DNA from: Isochrysis galbana
Taxonomy: Eukaryota > Haptophyta > Isochrysidales > Isochrysidaceae
DNA length: 64,000 nucleotides
Direction of reading: 5' to 3'
Assembly (NCBI GenBank): GCA_018136815.1
Contig: CM030932.1
Span: 468,014 to 532,013, forward strand
Shown here piece after piece: positions 42,291-53,235 of this stretch. Within the stretch, counting starts at the first letter, position 1, and every line of letters begins with the position of its first letter. The translations under genes and the position numbers were made by a program. The notes under the pieces were generated by a model. The model saw only the letters and a program-made list of their open reading frames with translations, was not told the DNA's origin and did not search any database.

Positions 42291-44460
42291 CAGGCCTCGC
42301 TCCTCCCACCGCCGCTCTCCCTCTCCCTTGCCCTCCCGCCCTCCCTCGCCCCCGCCCTCTCTCTCGCTCCCCGTCTCGCTCCCCGCTCCCCGCGGCTCGC
42401 GCTCCGCTCTCTTTCCCTCCTCCCTTCCCGCCCTCGCTCTCGCTGCGCGCTCTCGCTCTCGCTCTCGCTCGAGGCTACCGAACATCAGCTGGCTGAGGCA
42501 AGACGTCTGCCGGCATCCCACAAGGGTACTGGTGGCCGACCACAGCCACGGCGCCACAGCGCATTGCGCATTATTGCATTGGTATTGGCGAGACTCTCTT
42601 TTTGCCACTGTGCAACCCCCTGAGAAATGTAGTGCTCTCTTCAATAACAAAAGCCTGGTCTTGGCGCGCATCGTTAGAGGGTGGAGGGATCGAATGAGTG
42701 CATGATTTGCCGCAACGCCGTGATGTGTGATGTGCTCGAGGACACTGGCTTAGAATACCTTCCTCTGTGACTTTGTCCGTTGATATCATACTGTTGAGAT
42801 GAGACCAATAAATGTTCATGTTCAGCCCCAATGTCCAATGTACCCTCTGCTCCCCCTTTGGCGGGGCCCCAAGCTTTTAGTGTCAAGCTAACTCTTTTTG
42901 TTTTAAGCCTCCTTGACGTCCGAGTAATGGAACGGAGGTAGTAAAAGGTTTTTTATGCTAAAGATAGTTGCGCGAGGCCATCCACAAAAGCGACAACTAT
43001 TTTGTGCGCAGGAACGCGAAAGATCGAATAGGCCGGTAGTGAACGAATCAGAATAATCATAATCAAGTTAGCGAGTGGGCGAGGGCTATATCCCGGCAGC
43101 AATCGCAACTCACAAGGCGTCCAACACTCCCACGCGCCACGAGAGCAACCGACGGCCCATACGGGGGGACCAAGATCTCGCTAGAATCCGGTTGGCAACG
43201 TCAGCGACACGCATACCAGCGCTCGAAAGGCCTGAAAAGTGGGGACACACATGATCGGGAGAAACACGGATGACGATTGACACATTTACCTGCTGCTGGT
43301 CATCCTTACGCGTGGAAGTCGTACGTAAGTTTTGAGCTACGCCCTTTCCGGCAGGTCTCAGAACGTACCGGCCCATTCCCCTCCCCACACCTGCCCTTCA
43401 CGGAACATGCAACAACAGCAACGCCCCACGTCCGCCACATCGACAATGCCCCTCGGCCGCCAAAGCGCTGCAAGCTAAAGAGGCCGACGTCCCCTGGAAA
43501 TAAGCCATCCCACCCACCATCGGAGAAAGAGAGCAGCCCGTTTGTCGCTGCCACGCCCGAGGGCTCGCGGGGGCGCATCGACGGCTGATTTGGCCGGCTG
43601 ACGTAGCGGAATAGAAAACAATACATCACCACAAAGGCGGCGCGCGACCACGAGCATCGGACACCAAGGTTCGCCGCGGCAGATTGGTGGCTTGCCAGCG
43701 AGCTCGGGTCCATGCCGTAGCACGGGGCGCGAGCCGCTGGCGACGAACCTGCGGCGCGACCTCAGATCGCCTCCGATGCCGCGGCGGGTCGAGGGCGCGC
43801 GCGGCCGTACGGCAGGCAGCGGGTCCGCACACGGCGCCCACCCGCACATGTCGGCTGGCCATTGGAGGCCGAGCGACGGCGGCGCACGTGCATCCGGCGT
43901 CACACCTGCCTGTGCACACGTTCACAGGCGTAGACTGTTGGGTAGAGGCGCACGGCGGCGGCTCTGTCGACATCTGCGGCACGGCGAGCAAGGACAGCAA
44001 GCGGCATCCGCTCAAGCCGAGCCCTCAAACGGCAGAGGCATGCCGCTTGTGCGCATCGCATGGGCTGCGCCGCTGACGATGGAGCCGGCAGGCCGGTGGC
44101 AAGCGGACGTTGGCGCGAGCCAATCACGTGCGGCACTTCGCCTCGCGCTGGGCCGGCGAGCGCAAGCACCGGTATGTGACAGGGGAGGCACCCCGAATAC
44201 TGGGCAACTCGGCCGCTTCCATTGAGGCGAGCGGGTTGAGTGCTGAATAGAAGTGGCAATCGTCTGTGAGAAGGGCGGCGCACATGCGGCCCGCCCGTCC
44301 CAGTCTTGTGAATGTTGAGAGGCAGGGTCGGCGCTGCGCGCGCCACCCAGCCGGGCCTGCACGTCAGCCCACCCCGCCCGCCTGCGAGCGCACCCCGTCC
44401 GCCCGGCCGCTCCAGGTTTCGCCCCGCCCCGCCATTCCCCCTCCCATGCGCCAGTCTCCC
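42291..44460. other. Intergenic sequence, no gene seen
   Basis: Starts with a CT-rich stretch (42295-42475). The rest, to 44460, gives only Arg/Ala-rich ORFs on both strands. A short plus frame at 43330-43588 (RCKLKRPTSPGNKPSHPPSE) looks protein-like but has no recognisable domain. Confidence 0.4.
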
Positions 44461-45116
44461 TCAGTGCGCGCCTGGCCGGACAAGGACGGTCGGCTCCCCG
44501 CGCTCGATCAGCATCGACATCCACAGTATGGCGAGCAGGTTGGGCACGAGGTGCCACGCCGAGTGCCAAAGGAGGAACTGCGGCATCTTGCCCATCAACT
44601 CGTAGCCCTTGGAGACGGGGTAGCACACGGCGCAGCTGCACACGAGTGCGGCGGAGACTGCGAGGCGCGCATCGGCCATGCGCCCGGCAGTTGGGTTGCC
44701 CCCCGCAGGTCCAACCTCCTCTGCCCCTCCGCCGCTCCCTACCTCGCCCCAGAGCCTCGCGGTGAGAACGGTGTTGAGCATGAGGACCCACGCGAGGAAG
44801 CGGTCTGCGGCTTCCCAGAAGGGCCACCCAAAGTATGTGGGCCTGCCGAGGGTACAGACGGCGTCGTTCATGTAGGAGAGGAACCCCTGGACTACGAGCA
44901 GCCCCCCGAATGCCCACGACGGCAGCATGCCGCTCTGGTGGCAGAGGGGAGGCATCGAAGGGAGAGAGAGTAGCAAGTAAAGACCGGTGAGAGAGTACGC
45001 CCAACAGGAAGATTTGTAGAGAGAGAGGCGGAGAGGCATGGTGTGCGAGAGCTTCTGGAGGAGACGCGTGCGGGTTGGCTTGTCCACCCATGTGACGCTC
45101 TCTCGCCGCGAGCCCT
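44461..45116 (-). CDS. Multi-pass membrane protein with HxxxH motif, last exon
   Basis: One exon of about 218 codons after a CTGCAG acceptor at 45122-45117. It has several hydrophobic segments: LTGLYLLLSLPSMPP, WAFGGLLVVQGFLSYMND, FLAWVLMLNTVLTA, LAVSAALVCSCAVCYPV and LWHSAWHLVPNLLAILWM. A Ser...Asp...Asp pattern (SYMND, EAADRF) and a terminal HxxxH resemble the CREST superfamily (alkaline ceramidase, PAQR, TMEM8/PGAP6). One expected histidine appears to be replaced by Asn, so the match is tentative. Upstream exons were not found; the preceding intron contains the (CT)n run at 45200-45770. If the inner Met before PLRLSLYKS is used, a protein of about 190 aa results. Confidence 0.5.
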
Positions 45117-45189
45117 CTGCAGACGGGAGGGCAGAGAAGAGAGAGAGAGAGAGGGAGCCCATCGCCTCCCGCTCCGCTCGGACCCCCTC

Positions 45190-45202
45190 CTCTCCCCCTC
45201 TC

Positions 45203-45299
<97 letters not shown>

Positions 45300-45770
45300 T
45301 CTCTCTCTCTTCTCTCTCTTTCTCTCTCTCTTCTCTCTCTCTCCTCTCTCTCTCTCCCCCCGTCTCCTCCCTTTCCCCACCCCCCCTCTCTCCTCTCTTC
45401 ATTCTCTCTTCCTTTCTTCTCTCCCTTTGGTTCTCCTTTTCTCTCTCTCCTCTCTATCCCCCCCTGGGCTCCTCCTCTCTCTCTCTCTCTTCTTTCCCCA
45501 CACACAACAACCTACCCTCTCCTCCTCTCCTCCCCTCTCTCCTTCTTTCATCCCGCTTTATCTTCTCTCCTTTCGTCCTCCTTTCTGTTTCTCTCCTCTC
45601 TCCCCCCCCTCCTCTCCTCCTCCCCCTCTCTCTTGCTCCCTCCCTCCCTCTCTCTCTCCTTGCCTCCCTCTCTTCCCTCTCTTCTTCCCCCTTTCTTCTC
45701 TCTCTCCCCCCTTTCCCCTCCCCCCTTCCCGCCCGCCCCCCCCCCCCCCCCCCCCCACGCCGCCGCAAAA
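45190..45770. repeat. (CT)n and CT-rich tract
   Basis: Nearly pure (CT)n at 45207-45298, then mixed CTCTT/CCTCC sequence ending in a poly-C run at about 45738-45757. Ser/Leu-rich ORFs across it are artefacts of composition. Confidence 0.95.
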
Positions 45771-45896
45771 AACAAAACTACCACTCCCCCCCATCTACCC
45801 CTCTACAAAAAAACCAACCTACTCCTTCTCCTCCCCCCCCCGCGGTGGCTGTGCAAGACCTACATGGTAAACACTAAACACGGGTTTACCTTGTTT

Positions 45897-46060
45897 ATAC
45901 TAAGGCTGTGAACCAGTTAGAGTGTTAACCAGTTAACACCCAAACACCCAAGCGTTTGGCACTACCACCCTGATAGTGTTAGTGCCTCGGGCACTAACAC
46001 TAACAGTCTATGTAGCAATTTTGCCACCGGCACAGGGTGTTAACATGGTGGTAATGGCCC
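45897..46060. repeat. Palindrome-rich repeat (ACTAAGGCTGTGAA type), copy 2
   Basis: Shares ACTAAGGCTGTGAA, CTCGGGCACTA and GCAATTTTG with copy 1 at 40726-40870. Its internal palindromes are AACCAGTTAGAGTGTTAACC and AGTGTTAGTGCC...GGCACTAACACT. Related CCAGTTAG...TTAACTGG palindromes occur at 15095-15200. Confidence 0.55.
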
Positions 46061-46549
46061 CTTTTGCCGCGCTGGCGTGCATCCGCGCTTAGAGGGGCTC
46101 TGCGCAATGGTATAGTGCTATGTGGGTGTCCCCGAACCCCGAAGGAAGGCCGATTTTTTTCGCGCCTGCGGCGCGCACAAGCATGTTTTGGTCTTTAACT
46201 TTAAATGACTTCCCTAGAGCTAAGTTACACATACACACACACTGCATATAAATATAAACCTTTTAATAGTCTCACCGCACCCGCGGCCGTGGACCCTCTA
46301 CTTTCCACTCACGTAGGAGAACTTTCTACACCCCCACTTCCCCGGCCCTTCTCCCCCCGCCATAAGGCGACTCCCCCCGTGCACTACTAGGGGGATAGGG
46401 GTGAAGGGCTTAGATATGGTCCGGTGGCCCGCGCCTCCCCCCGGTGATCATTCCCCCCCTTCCTCCTGTGTCTCCGAGTGGGCGGCGGCCTCAGCCCCGA
46501 CTTATCCTGTAAACAGGTGCGGGACTTACCTATTTTCCGGTGAGCGGAG

Positions 46550-47687
46550 AAAAACTATTGTTATAGTTTGAACTATGGAGCGTGCCGCGACCGCTCCCGA
46601 GCCTCAGGCGACCCTCGCCACTGCGCCCCACCTGGGACGCCCCACGCCGCCCGAGGCGGCTCGTCAGAAAGCCCTCTCAAAGCCCATCCAGCCCATCCAA
46701 ACCACACCCGCGCGAGCGCGCGGGGTGGCGAGCACTGGCACCGAACAGGTTGCCACCATGGCTCTGCGCATCATGCAGGGGGTCTTTGAGACCCCCTCCA
46801 ACAGTGGGAAACCCTCCCACCCCAAGAGCACCTCATGTGGGAGGGCAGTTCAGCTGCCCTCCCCATGGTGGAAACCTCTACCATCAGTGCACCCAACATG
46901 GGAGGGCACTTCACAACCATCAATCTTCCACAGAGAGCACTCAATGCCTCTGTTTTCCAACATGTTGACACACTTCTCATCTTCACCCCACTCTTGTGGG
47001 CCACAAGTACCTACAACTCAGTGCCCTGCCTTGGGCCCTCTTTCAACACTTGATTCCCTCTCCCACTCCCCCTTCACACTACAACCAACCCAAACAACAC
47101 GAACCCCCTCGCCTTGTGTTTCAAGCACCAAAAATTTCAACTCAAGACACATGTTGATACACTTCTCGTCTTCGCCCCACTCTTGTGGGCCACAACTACC
47201 TACAACTCAGTGCCCTGCCTTGGGCCCTCTTTCAACACTTCACTTCCTTTCCCACTCCCTCTTCCATCTACAACCAACCCAAGAAGCACAAACCCCCTCG
47301 TCCTCTGTTTCAAGCACCAAAAATTTCGACTCAAGACAAGAGGGAGGACATGTCTTGAGGCGGCGTCGCTGCCCATGCCTAGCGCAAGGGTATAGCGCCG
47401 CCACTCAGACATCTCCTTCCCCACAGCTCCTCTTTGAGGAGTTGCTCCTCACCCTTCCATTAGGCCCCCTTGCCTGCGAGACCAATACAGGATCCTGGCG
47501 TGGGGGGCTGTCTGAGTGTGGAGGGAGGGGCGCTCCGGCTAGCGCAGGTAGAAGGCTAGTGAAGAGCTGGGTGGCACAAGGGGGGAAGGGTGCTTGCGCT
47601 TGCCGCGGCAGGGAGTCCTGTCATGAGTGAGCGCTAGTCCCATTCCTTTGCCGCTTCGCGATCCATAAAAATTTGCTAAAAATAAAA
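46550..47687 (+). mobile_element. MERA retroposon, full-length copy with 19-bp target duplication
   Basis: Flanked by TATTTTCCGGTGAGCGGAG at 46531-46549 and 47688-47706. The 1138-bp insert begins AAAAACTATTGTTATAGTTT (hairpin AACTAT...ATAGTT), has ATG at 46575, and ends in CCATAAAAATTTGCTAAAAA, an A-rich tail. Insertion into a known repeat gives both borders directly. Long direct target duplications plus an A-rich 3' end are the signature of target-primed reverse transcription, so it was probably mobilised by a LINE-type machinery in trans. Confidence 0.9.
46575..47630 (+). CDS. MERA retroposon ORF (351 aa), Pro/Ser/His-rich
   Basis: Open from MERAATAPEPQATLATAPHL to the stop, covering nearly the entire element. 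It contains an in-frame 189-bp tandem duplication (units starting at 46960 and 47149), each encoding HSCGPQ(V/L)PTTQCPALGPL. No enzymatic domain is present. The copy at 53236-54375 has the same protein broken into two frames by an 8-bp duplication near 54055. It may be an RNA-binding or gag-like protein, or an open frame without function in a non-coding retroposon. Confidence 0.4.
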   Translation: MERAATAPEPQATLATAPHLGRPTPPEAARQKALSKPIQPIQTTPARARGVASTGTEQVATMALRIMQGVFETPSNSGKPSHPKSTSCGRAVQLPSPWWKPLPSVHPTWEGTSQPSIFHREHSMPLFSNMLTHFSSSPHSCGPQVPTTQCPALGPLSTLDSLSHSPFTLQPTQTTRTPSPCVSSTKNFNSRHMLIHFSSSPHSCGPQLPTTQCPALGPLSTLHFLSHSLFHLQPTQEAQTPSSSVSSTKNFDSRQEGGHVLRRRRCPCLAQGYSAATQTSPSPQLLFEELLLTLPLGPLACETNTGSWRGGLSECGGRGAPASAGRRLVKSWVAQGGKGACACRGRESCHE

Positions 47688-48165
47688 TATTTTCCGGTGA
47701 GCGGAGCTCTCGCTCCGCCCACCCCCTTCTCCGCGCGCTCTCTCCCCTCTCCTGCAGGCACGCGCGATGGCGCGCCTGCGGCAGGCCTCCAGCTGCCCTG
47801 TGGCGGCCCTTGGAGGCTCCTGGAGGCCAGCTCAGGGGGCAAAGGAGGCTGGGGCTGGGCCCTGGCCTCCCCTGCCTCTCCCTCGCTGGTGCTCCCGAGC
47901 CTCTGGGGCCCCCAATCTGCACCTGTCTGCCTGTCGACCAGGGGGGGAGGGGGGGTTGGAGCGATGGGCTGGTCACGAGGGGCCAGGATGGGCGAATGGG
48001 GCGAGCCTGTGGGGAAGGGAGTAGGGAGTGGGTCAGTAGGGCAGTGGCCTCCTGGCAAGCCATCAGGCGTGCCAGGAGGATGGGCTCCCCCATGGCAGGG
48101 GAGGAGTGGAGAGAGGGGGGGGCTCGTGCCCCCCCATGGGTCAACCAAGTATAAACTTAGTTCCA

Positions 48166-49439
48166 CACACACACTGCATAGATGAGCGACATCTATATAA
48201 TAAAAAATTTTTCCAACTGGGAAGGTGCTGGTCCGAAGTTTTTTCTTCAGTGAAGGTGCAGGTGAAGGTGAGAGTGCAGGAACTACAGGTGCAGGTGAAG
48301 ACACGGTGAACGGGGCGCGCTGGGCGGCCCGTAGCCCGCCAAGGTGGCTGTTGATCGTGCTCGTGTGGGATTGCAAGTTGAGAGCCAAAATTGATCAAGT
48401 GGTCAAGTGGTGGGGCACACCACCCATGTTATCGGAAAAAATAAGCAGGCACCTGCACTGCACGCACACTCCTTCACTCCAACTGCGGCATCGACGCCAC
48501 ATACAGCTGCGGAGCCCGCGCGCGCACATCAAATCCCGCGCGCACACACCCGTTCTATTCAATACAAGGTCCTCAAGCTGATTCATTCACTTATGCGGAC
48601 ATGGGAAGCGGAGCAGCGGAAGTGCAGCAGCAACACAACAGCCCCGCGCTGAACACATGAAGCCAGCGGGGGGCCCATTTTCAAAGGCTGGGCACGTTGT
48701 TGTCGCTGTCGCTCGAACATGCTCCCTCCGCTATTTCACCCTGCTGCGTTTCCTCGTGCTGTTCGTCCGTCTCGACTCCGGCTGATTCCAGACGCGTGCG
48801 CTCCCTGCCGATCTTGTAGAAGAAGACAGCCAGCACTGTGCGAGCAGTGCTTGCGCCAGACCTGTGGTACATGCGAGACAGTAGCACATGGGCGTCACCA
48901 ATCTCCTTGAAAACAGCGGGCGCTGCAGCGCCGGCGACGTGGCCCTCTTTTGACGGAACGCGACTTGATAGTGGTTAAAGCTAAAATCGGTCATGAAACA
49001 ATATCCTTATCTTCTATATACCTTAACGCACAACCTGGTAAACGCAAATAAGAAATCAAAATACTACACGCAGCGACAGAAATACTTCCCCACACCATAC
49101 TAGCGGGCCCAGCTCCTAGACTCTAGACTAAGCTACAAGCTATAGAGCTAGGCATTAGGCACCCACATACATCCTCCTGCCTCCTGCAGCCTGCAGCATC
49201 GGCCTTCTGTGCCGCTGGGTGGTGCACACGGGCATCGGGACAGGTGCGTGCAGTCCCTTTGTTCTTCCTCTCGAGCATGTGTGGCATGTGGTATGTAAAG
49301 TAGTAGTATGTTGATTGTAGCAGTAGCAGTAGAGTAGTAGCAGTTAGTATGTAGAGTAGTAAAGTTAAAGTACAAAGTACAACGACGAGGGTTCGGGAGC
49401 GTTGGATACCGGTGGGGGGGGCGGCCTCCGCGTGCCGCG
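48166..49439. other. Intergenic, no gene assigned
   Basis: A minus-strand frame at 48994-48883 starts MTDFSFNHYQVAFRQKRATS and could be a first exon (a TTTTCAAG|GAG end follows), but no continuation is recognised. AGTAGTAG/GTATG simple repeats lie at 49290-49370, just upstream of the bL12 gene. Confidence 0.35.
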
Positions 49440-50375
49440 ATGGCGACGGCGATGCGGCGCGCACTCCTCTCCTCTCGGCCTTCTCTCTCCCCGCTCTGCG
49501 CGCTGAGGCTGGCGCGCCCTGGCGCGCGGGTAGGGCTGGGTAGTGCACGTGGATGCGCGACGACCAGCCCTAAAATTGCCGCCCTCGTCGACCAGATCGC
49601 AGAGCTCTCGCTGCTCGAAGCAGCACAGCTCACCGACGCGCTCAAGGTGAAGAAAGGGATTGCTGCCTTCCAGGATCCATCGGAGGCTTTCGGGGGCTGC
49701 TCCCGGTGGATTCCAGGGGAGGCCGCCCGAAATTTCGGGCTGCGCGGCTGTGTTCCCCTCCCACCCCCACCCATCCTCACGCCGCTTGGCCCCCGGCCGC
49801 GGCCACAAGGCCACACACACCATCACGGCAGGTGCACCCCCCTCAATCCTCCGCCGCCGCCTTGCCTTAGGAGCGGCTAGGTATCAGCAGCGCTATGCTC
49901 GCACCCGCGGGTGCTGTCGCGCCCGCTGGCGCGGGCGCTGCGCCTGCTGCCGAGGCGGAGGAGGCGCCTGCCGCCGAGAAGACGCACTTCACTGTCAAGC
50001 TCGACAAGTTTGACGCCGCGAGCAAGATCAAGCTGATCAAGGAGGTCCGCGCGATCACGGGCCTGGGTCTCAAGGAAGCGAAGGAGCTGGTAGAGGGCGC
50101 TCCGAAGGACATCAAGGTGTGGCCATCACCCGCGCATTGGCACCGCCAGCCGTCACGTCATGCCACACCGCGCCACGCAACGCCGAGCCACCACACGCCA
50201 CGCTGCGCCACGCCATGTCCCCCGCCCGACCCGCTCCACCGCGCCCGCTCGTATCCACCGCATTCGGCACCACATTCGGCGATGGTGCCCTTTGCAGGTG
50301 GACGTAAAGAAGGAGGAGGCCGAGGAGCTCAAGGCCAAGCTGGAGGCGGCGGGCGGTGTCATCGTCGTCGAGTAG
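49440..50375 (+). CDS. Organellar ribosomal protein bL12 (L7/L12)
   Basis: Three exons, 49440-49646, 49871-50116 and 50298-50375, all phase 0, giving 176 aa. bL12 forms the ribosomal stalk that recruits and stimulates translational GTPases. The N-terminal dimerisation helix reads [20 protein letters not shown], the junction LK|ERLGIS restores the family hinge start, an Ala/Pro hinge ([20 protein letters not shown]) follows, and the C-terminal domain has [40 protein letters not shown] and [16 protein letters not shown] leader of about 45 residues rich in Arg, Ser and Leu ([19 protein letters not shown]) lacks a signal peptide, so mitochondrial targeting is more likely than plastid. Acceptor CCTTAG at 49870 was chosen because it alone gives the conserved hinge. 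Confidence 0.92.
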
Positions 50376-50989
50376 ATGTGGCCGGGCGAGGTGGAAGAGG
50401 GAGCCGAGTGCCGAGAGCTAGCCGGGGGGGGGATGGGGGGGATGAGTCCGGGCCGTGGCCATCTAGCGTGTGCCGAACGCTGCGGACGGCAAAGCAGCGG
50501 CGGTTGGGTCATCGCCCATCCTCGTCGGCTGAACGGGGTGCTCACCCACGATCGTGGCGCGAGCCTGCGTCCGCCGCGACCACGCTCAGTGCGCTCGTCC
50601 AGCCATGGAGCGATTCGTCATCAACACTGATTGTCGAGCGGGACCGCCCGATGCTAGCTTGATGCTTGTTTGTGCCTGTCCCCGGTCGATATGCTGTACA
50701 TAGCCGCGTGCCGTCGCGGACAACGCACTCGCTGTGTGAACCTTGGCTCTACTTGCATGACTCTCGGGTATATACAATGCCACAAGTTGGACTGCAGCAG
50801 CCAGGTCCCGCTCCATCGTTTCGTAAGAAGAGCCGCGCGACGCGGCGAAGGCACGAGGGAGAGTGATAGGGGAGTGAGAATGAGCGCTCTCTGCGTTGTG
50901 TTGCTATGCGTGTTGCGCTAGGGAAAGTCGAGCTTTCTCCTGGTCGTAGGGCAAACGCATGTCGCGGGATCCATCGTACATACCTCCTT
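50376..50989. other. 3' flank of bL12 and intergenic sequence
   Basis: Nothing recognisable beyond the presumable 3' UTR. Confidence 0.4.
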
Positions 50990-51230
50990 CCTACCTCCAA
51001 CAACCTACTTTTATAAGTGGGGGTCAATGGGGGCCTCGCGCCCCCCTCTCTCCACCGCGGACACCCCCCGGGGTGGGCCCGTACAATCACCCTCAGCCCC
51101 TGCCAGCTGCCTTCTGGCAAGGGCTGGGCATTCAACAATCTGACCCAGACCCCCAGTGGGCGAGGGCTGCGAGCCGCACTCCCAGGCCCGCATGCCACAT
51201 GGGCCTGCTCTCGTACTGACTCCCCTCCCC
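50990..51230 (+). repeat. Repeat family D, copy 2
   Basis: Matches 24055-24480 in opposite orientation: AAGTGGGGGTCAATGGGGGC, GGGGTGGGCCCGTACAATCA, GGCAAGGGCTGGGCATT, and the closing CTCGTACTGACTCCCC. Confidence 0.6.
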
Positions 51231-52535
51231 CCCCCTGTTGTGGTTAGGGGGAGAGCCGCCTTTTAGGTTTCCCAAAGAGAGGCCCTCTCTCTTTGTTTTC
51301 CCGCCTTCGCGTGTTTTGGCTTCTCCCTTCCCCTTCGGAAGCCCTTCGGGTCGAATCCTCTCCGTCCGATCGGGATCCTCCGATCCCGATCTTCCTCTTC
51401 TCTTCCCCCCGTGTGTTAGGATAGGGGTGATCGCTCTCGATCCCTTTCCCTTGTTTTCTCATGTGTGCGCCCCCTTTCTTTCCTTGCGCGCGCCCCCGTG
51501 TGTTTCCCGCGTTTTCTCTCGTCCCAGAGTTCCGAGAGTCGCGCCCATGGCCGCACTCCCTGGGGCTCTGGCGGGACGTCGATTGGTGGGCAGGAAAAAA
51601 AGGGGATGCTGCTTCAGGTTGTGGCCAATGGGTGGGAGGGCGGCTGGAAGGGGGCGGTCCTCGGGTAGTCGGCGGTGCCTCGGCGGCGAGAGGACGTTGG
51701 ACGTGAGTGAGAGGCGGTTGTCGCTTGTCGCAGGTGCAGGTGGCGATGGTTTGTTTGGGGGGCGGAAGAGTGTCGTCGCATTCGCGAATCGACACTCGTT
51801 AGGCTTCTCTTCGTCGTTCGGTATTATTGTTATAATTCTCTCGTTCTCGTTCTCGGTCAAAAGCTTCGCTTGGTTGGATGCATGGGATTGTGGGTTGTGG
51901 AGCGCCCTCTCTCTTTCTCTCGAAGAGAAGAGAAGTTTCCCCACCTTTCTTCCTCCCAGGCGCCTCGCAAATAGGTTTAATTTGCTATCTCCCCTGCGTT
52001 TCTTTATCTGCTTCTGGGGGCAATCAGGTTTAATTTGCGACCTCTTCGTATCTCCCCCTTAGGCACATCGCACTTCTCTCGTCTTATTCGGTAGGTCTCT
52101 TGGAATCCTGCGTAGCAAGATTGCCCCTCGTTTCCGTTATGGTGCGATTCCCGTTCTAGACAAGATCGCCGACAGATCGCCCTTTGATCGTCGTCCGTCG
52201 TTGTCTGATCGGAGTGTTTGGATTGATTTCAGTCGAGTTATGTGAGAAAGTCGTGGGGCGAGAGTCGGGGTGTTTTCTTGGGCGGTGTCTCTGTCCGTCG
52301 TCCTGTCGTCAGTCGTCATCCGTCGCTCTCGCTCTCGTCGCTCTCGCTCTCGTAACACTCATACCCTACAACCTCGCCTCGCCTCGCCAGCCCCTGCCAT
52401 CACAGCCCTCCTCACACTCGCCCTCGCCTCTCGCCACTCGCTCGATGTCGCTCTCGCCGCCGTCCTCGCCCTCGCTCAAGCCCGCCTGCCCGCCTTCCTC
52501 TGCTAACGGGCCTCAGCCCGTCAGCGGGTAGAGGT
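51231..52535 (+). mobile_element. Retroelement 5' region (LTR/UTR-like) with gag-like ORF start
   Basis: Begins with a T/C-rich segment (CCCAAAGAGAGGCCCTCTCT), includes two copies of AGGTTTAATTTGC (about 51973 and 52027) and a CGTCGCTCTCGCTCTCG leader, and reaches ATG at 52445 encoding MSLSPPSSPSLKPACPPSS, which stops at 52531. Part is duplicated at 12040-12300. A T/C-rich region at 62430-62815 has similar character. Terminal repeats could not be delimited by eye. Confidence 0.4.
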
Positions 52536-53218
52536 AGTGAGTTGGTGGGCAAGGCTGGTGGGGCTGGAAATGTGGGTGATGTGGGTGGGGGTGAACGTTG
52601 TGTGCGGACGGAGGGGTGGATGGCGGCGGCGGAACAGTGGCTGTGTATGAGGCGGAGGAGCGGGGCTGGGACTGAATGTGTGGGAGGGGGCGATCGGCAC
52701 CCCTCCGCTACCATGTGGCGAGTGGAGTGAGCATGGGGTGGATGTGTTTGTGGATGTGTGAGCTGCCTGAAGTTGTGTAGAGACTTGGGCAGTGTGGTAT
52801 GTGGAGGGAGAGGGGGAGCGCGATGGCGGTGAGGAAGCGCTCTGACAGATCCTGTTACATGGCGTGAGAGCGGGATCGGAGGGCATGACTGCGAGCGGAA
52901 TAGGGGTAGAGCACACGAGAGACGAACACGAAGGGGGTGCTTCCGGGATAGCGCGCCAGAAACAAAAGACGTACAAGAGAAGGGGCGACGGGGGGAAAAG
53001 AACACGGGAAACTCTAGGAACAGAAGAAAGACTAATTAATGGAACGAAGGGGGGAGCCGGGCGTCGGAGGGGAGAAGCGAGGGGCGAGCGCGGGGGGACT
53101 TCGAGCCTCGTTGGCCGAGGGAACAAAAGGAACCGCTGGGGTTGCATGGAAGGAGGAAAGGAAGGGATCCCGGCTGGAGCTGCATGCGAGGGGACCGGGA
53201 GAGAGGGGCGGAAGGAGA
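52536..53218. other. Intergenic, G-rich, no gene seen
   Basis: GTG/GGG-rich sequence followed by a GA-rich stretch. ORFs are compositional. Confidence 0.4.
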
Positions 53219-53235
53219 GACACGCTCTAAGAATA

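Larger units (their letters stand above)
46256..48165 (+). mobile_element. C/B repeat, copy interrupted by a MERA retroposon
   Basis: Left part 46256-46549 and right part 47688-48165 together make a repeat of about 750 bp. It starts CCTTTTAATAGTCTCACCGC and ends in a GGGGGGCTCGTGCCCCCC inverted repeat, then CAACCAAGTATAAACTTAG. It matches the MITE-interrupted copy at 27163-28340 on both sides of the insertions. No coding role is evident. Confidence 0.8.

Noticed and set aside
43692..44225. 177-codon plus-strand ORF
   Set aside because: Arg/Ala/Gly-rich, frames on both strands equally open, no motif.
45043..45877. Ser/Leu ORFs of 275-279 codons at 45038-45877
   Set aside because: Encoded by (CT)n and poly-C sequence; no protein character.
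48681..48994. Minus-strand ORF starting MTDFSFNHYQ
   Set aside because: Its first 35 codons look plausible, but no continuation, domain or partner exon was found; left unannotated as a gene.
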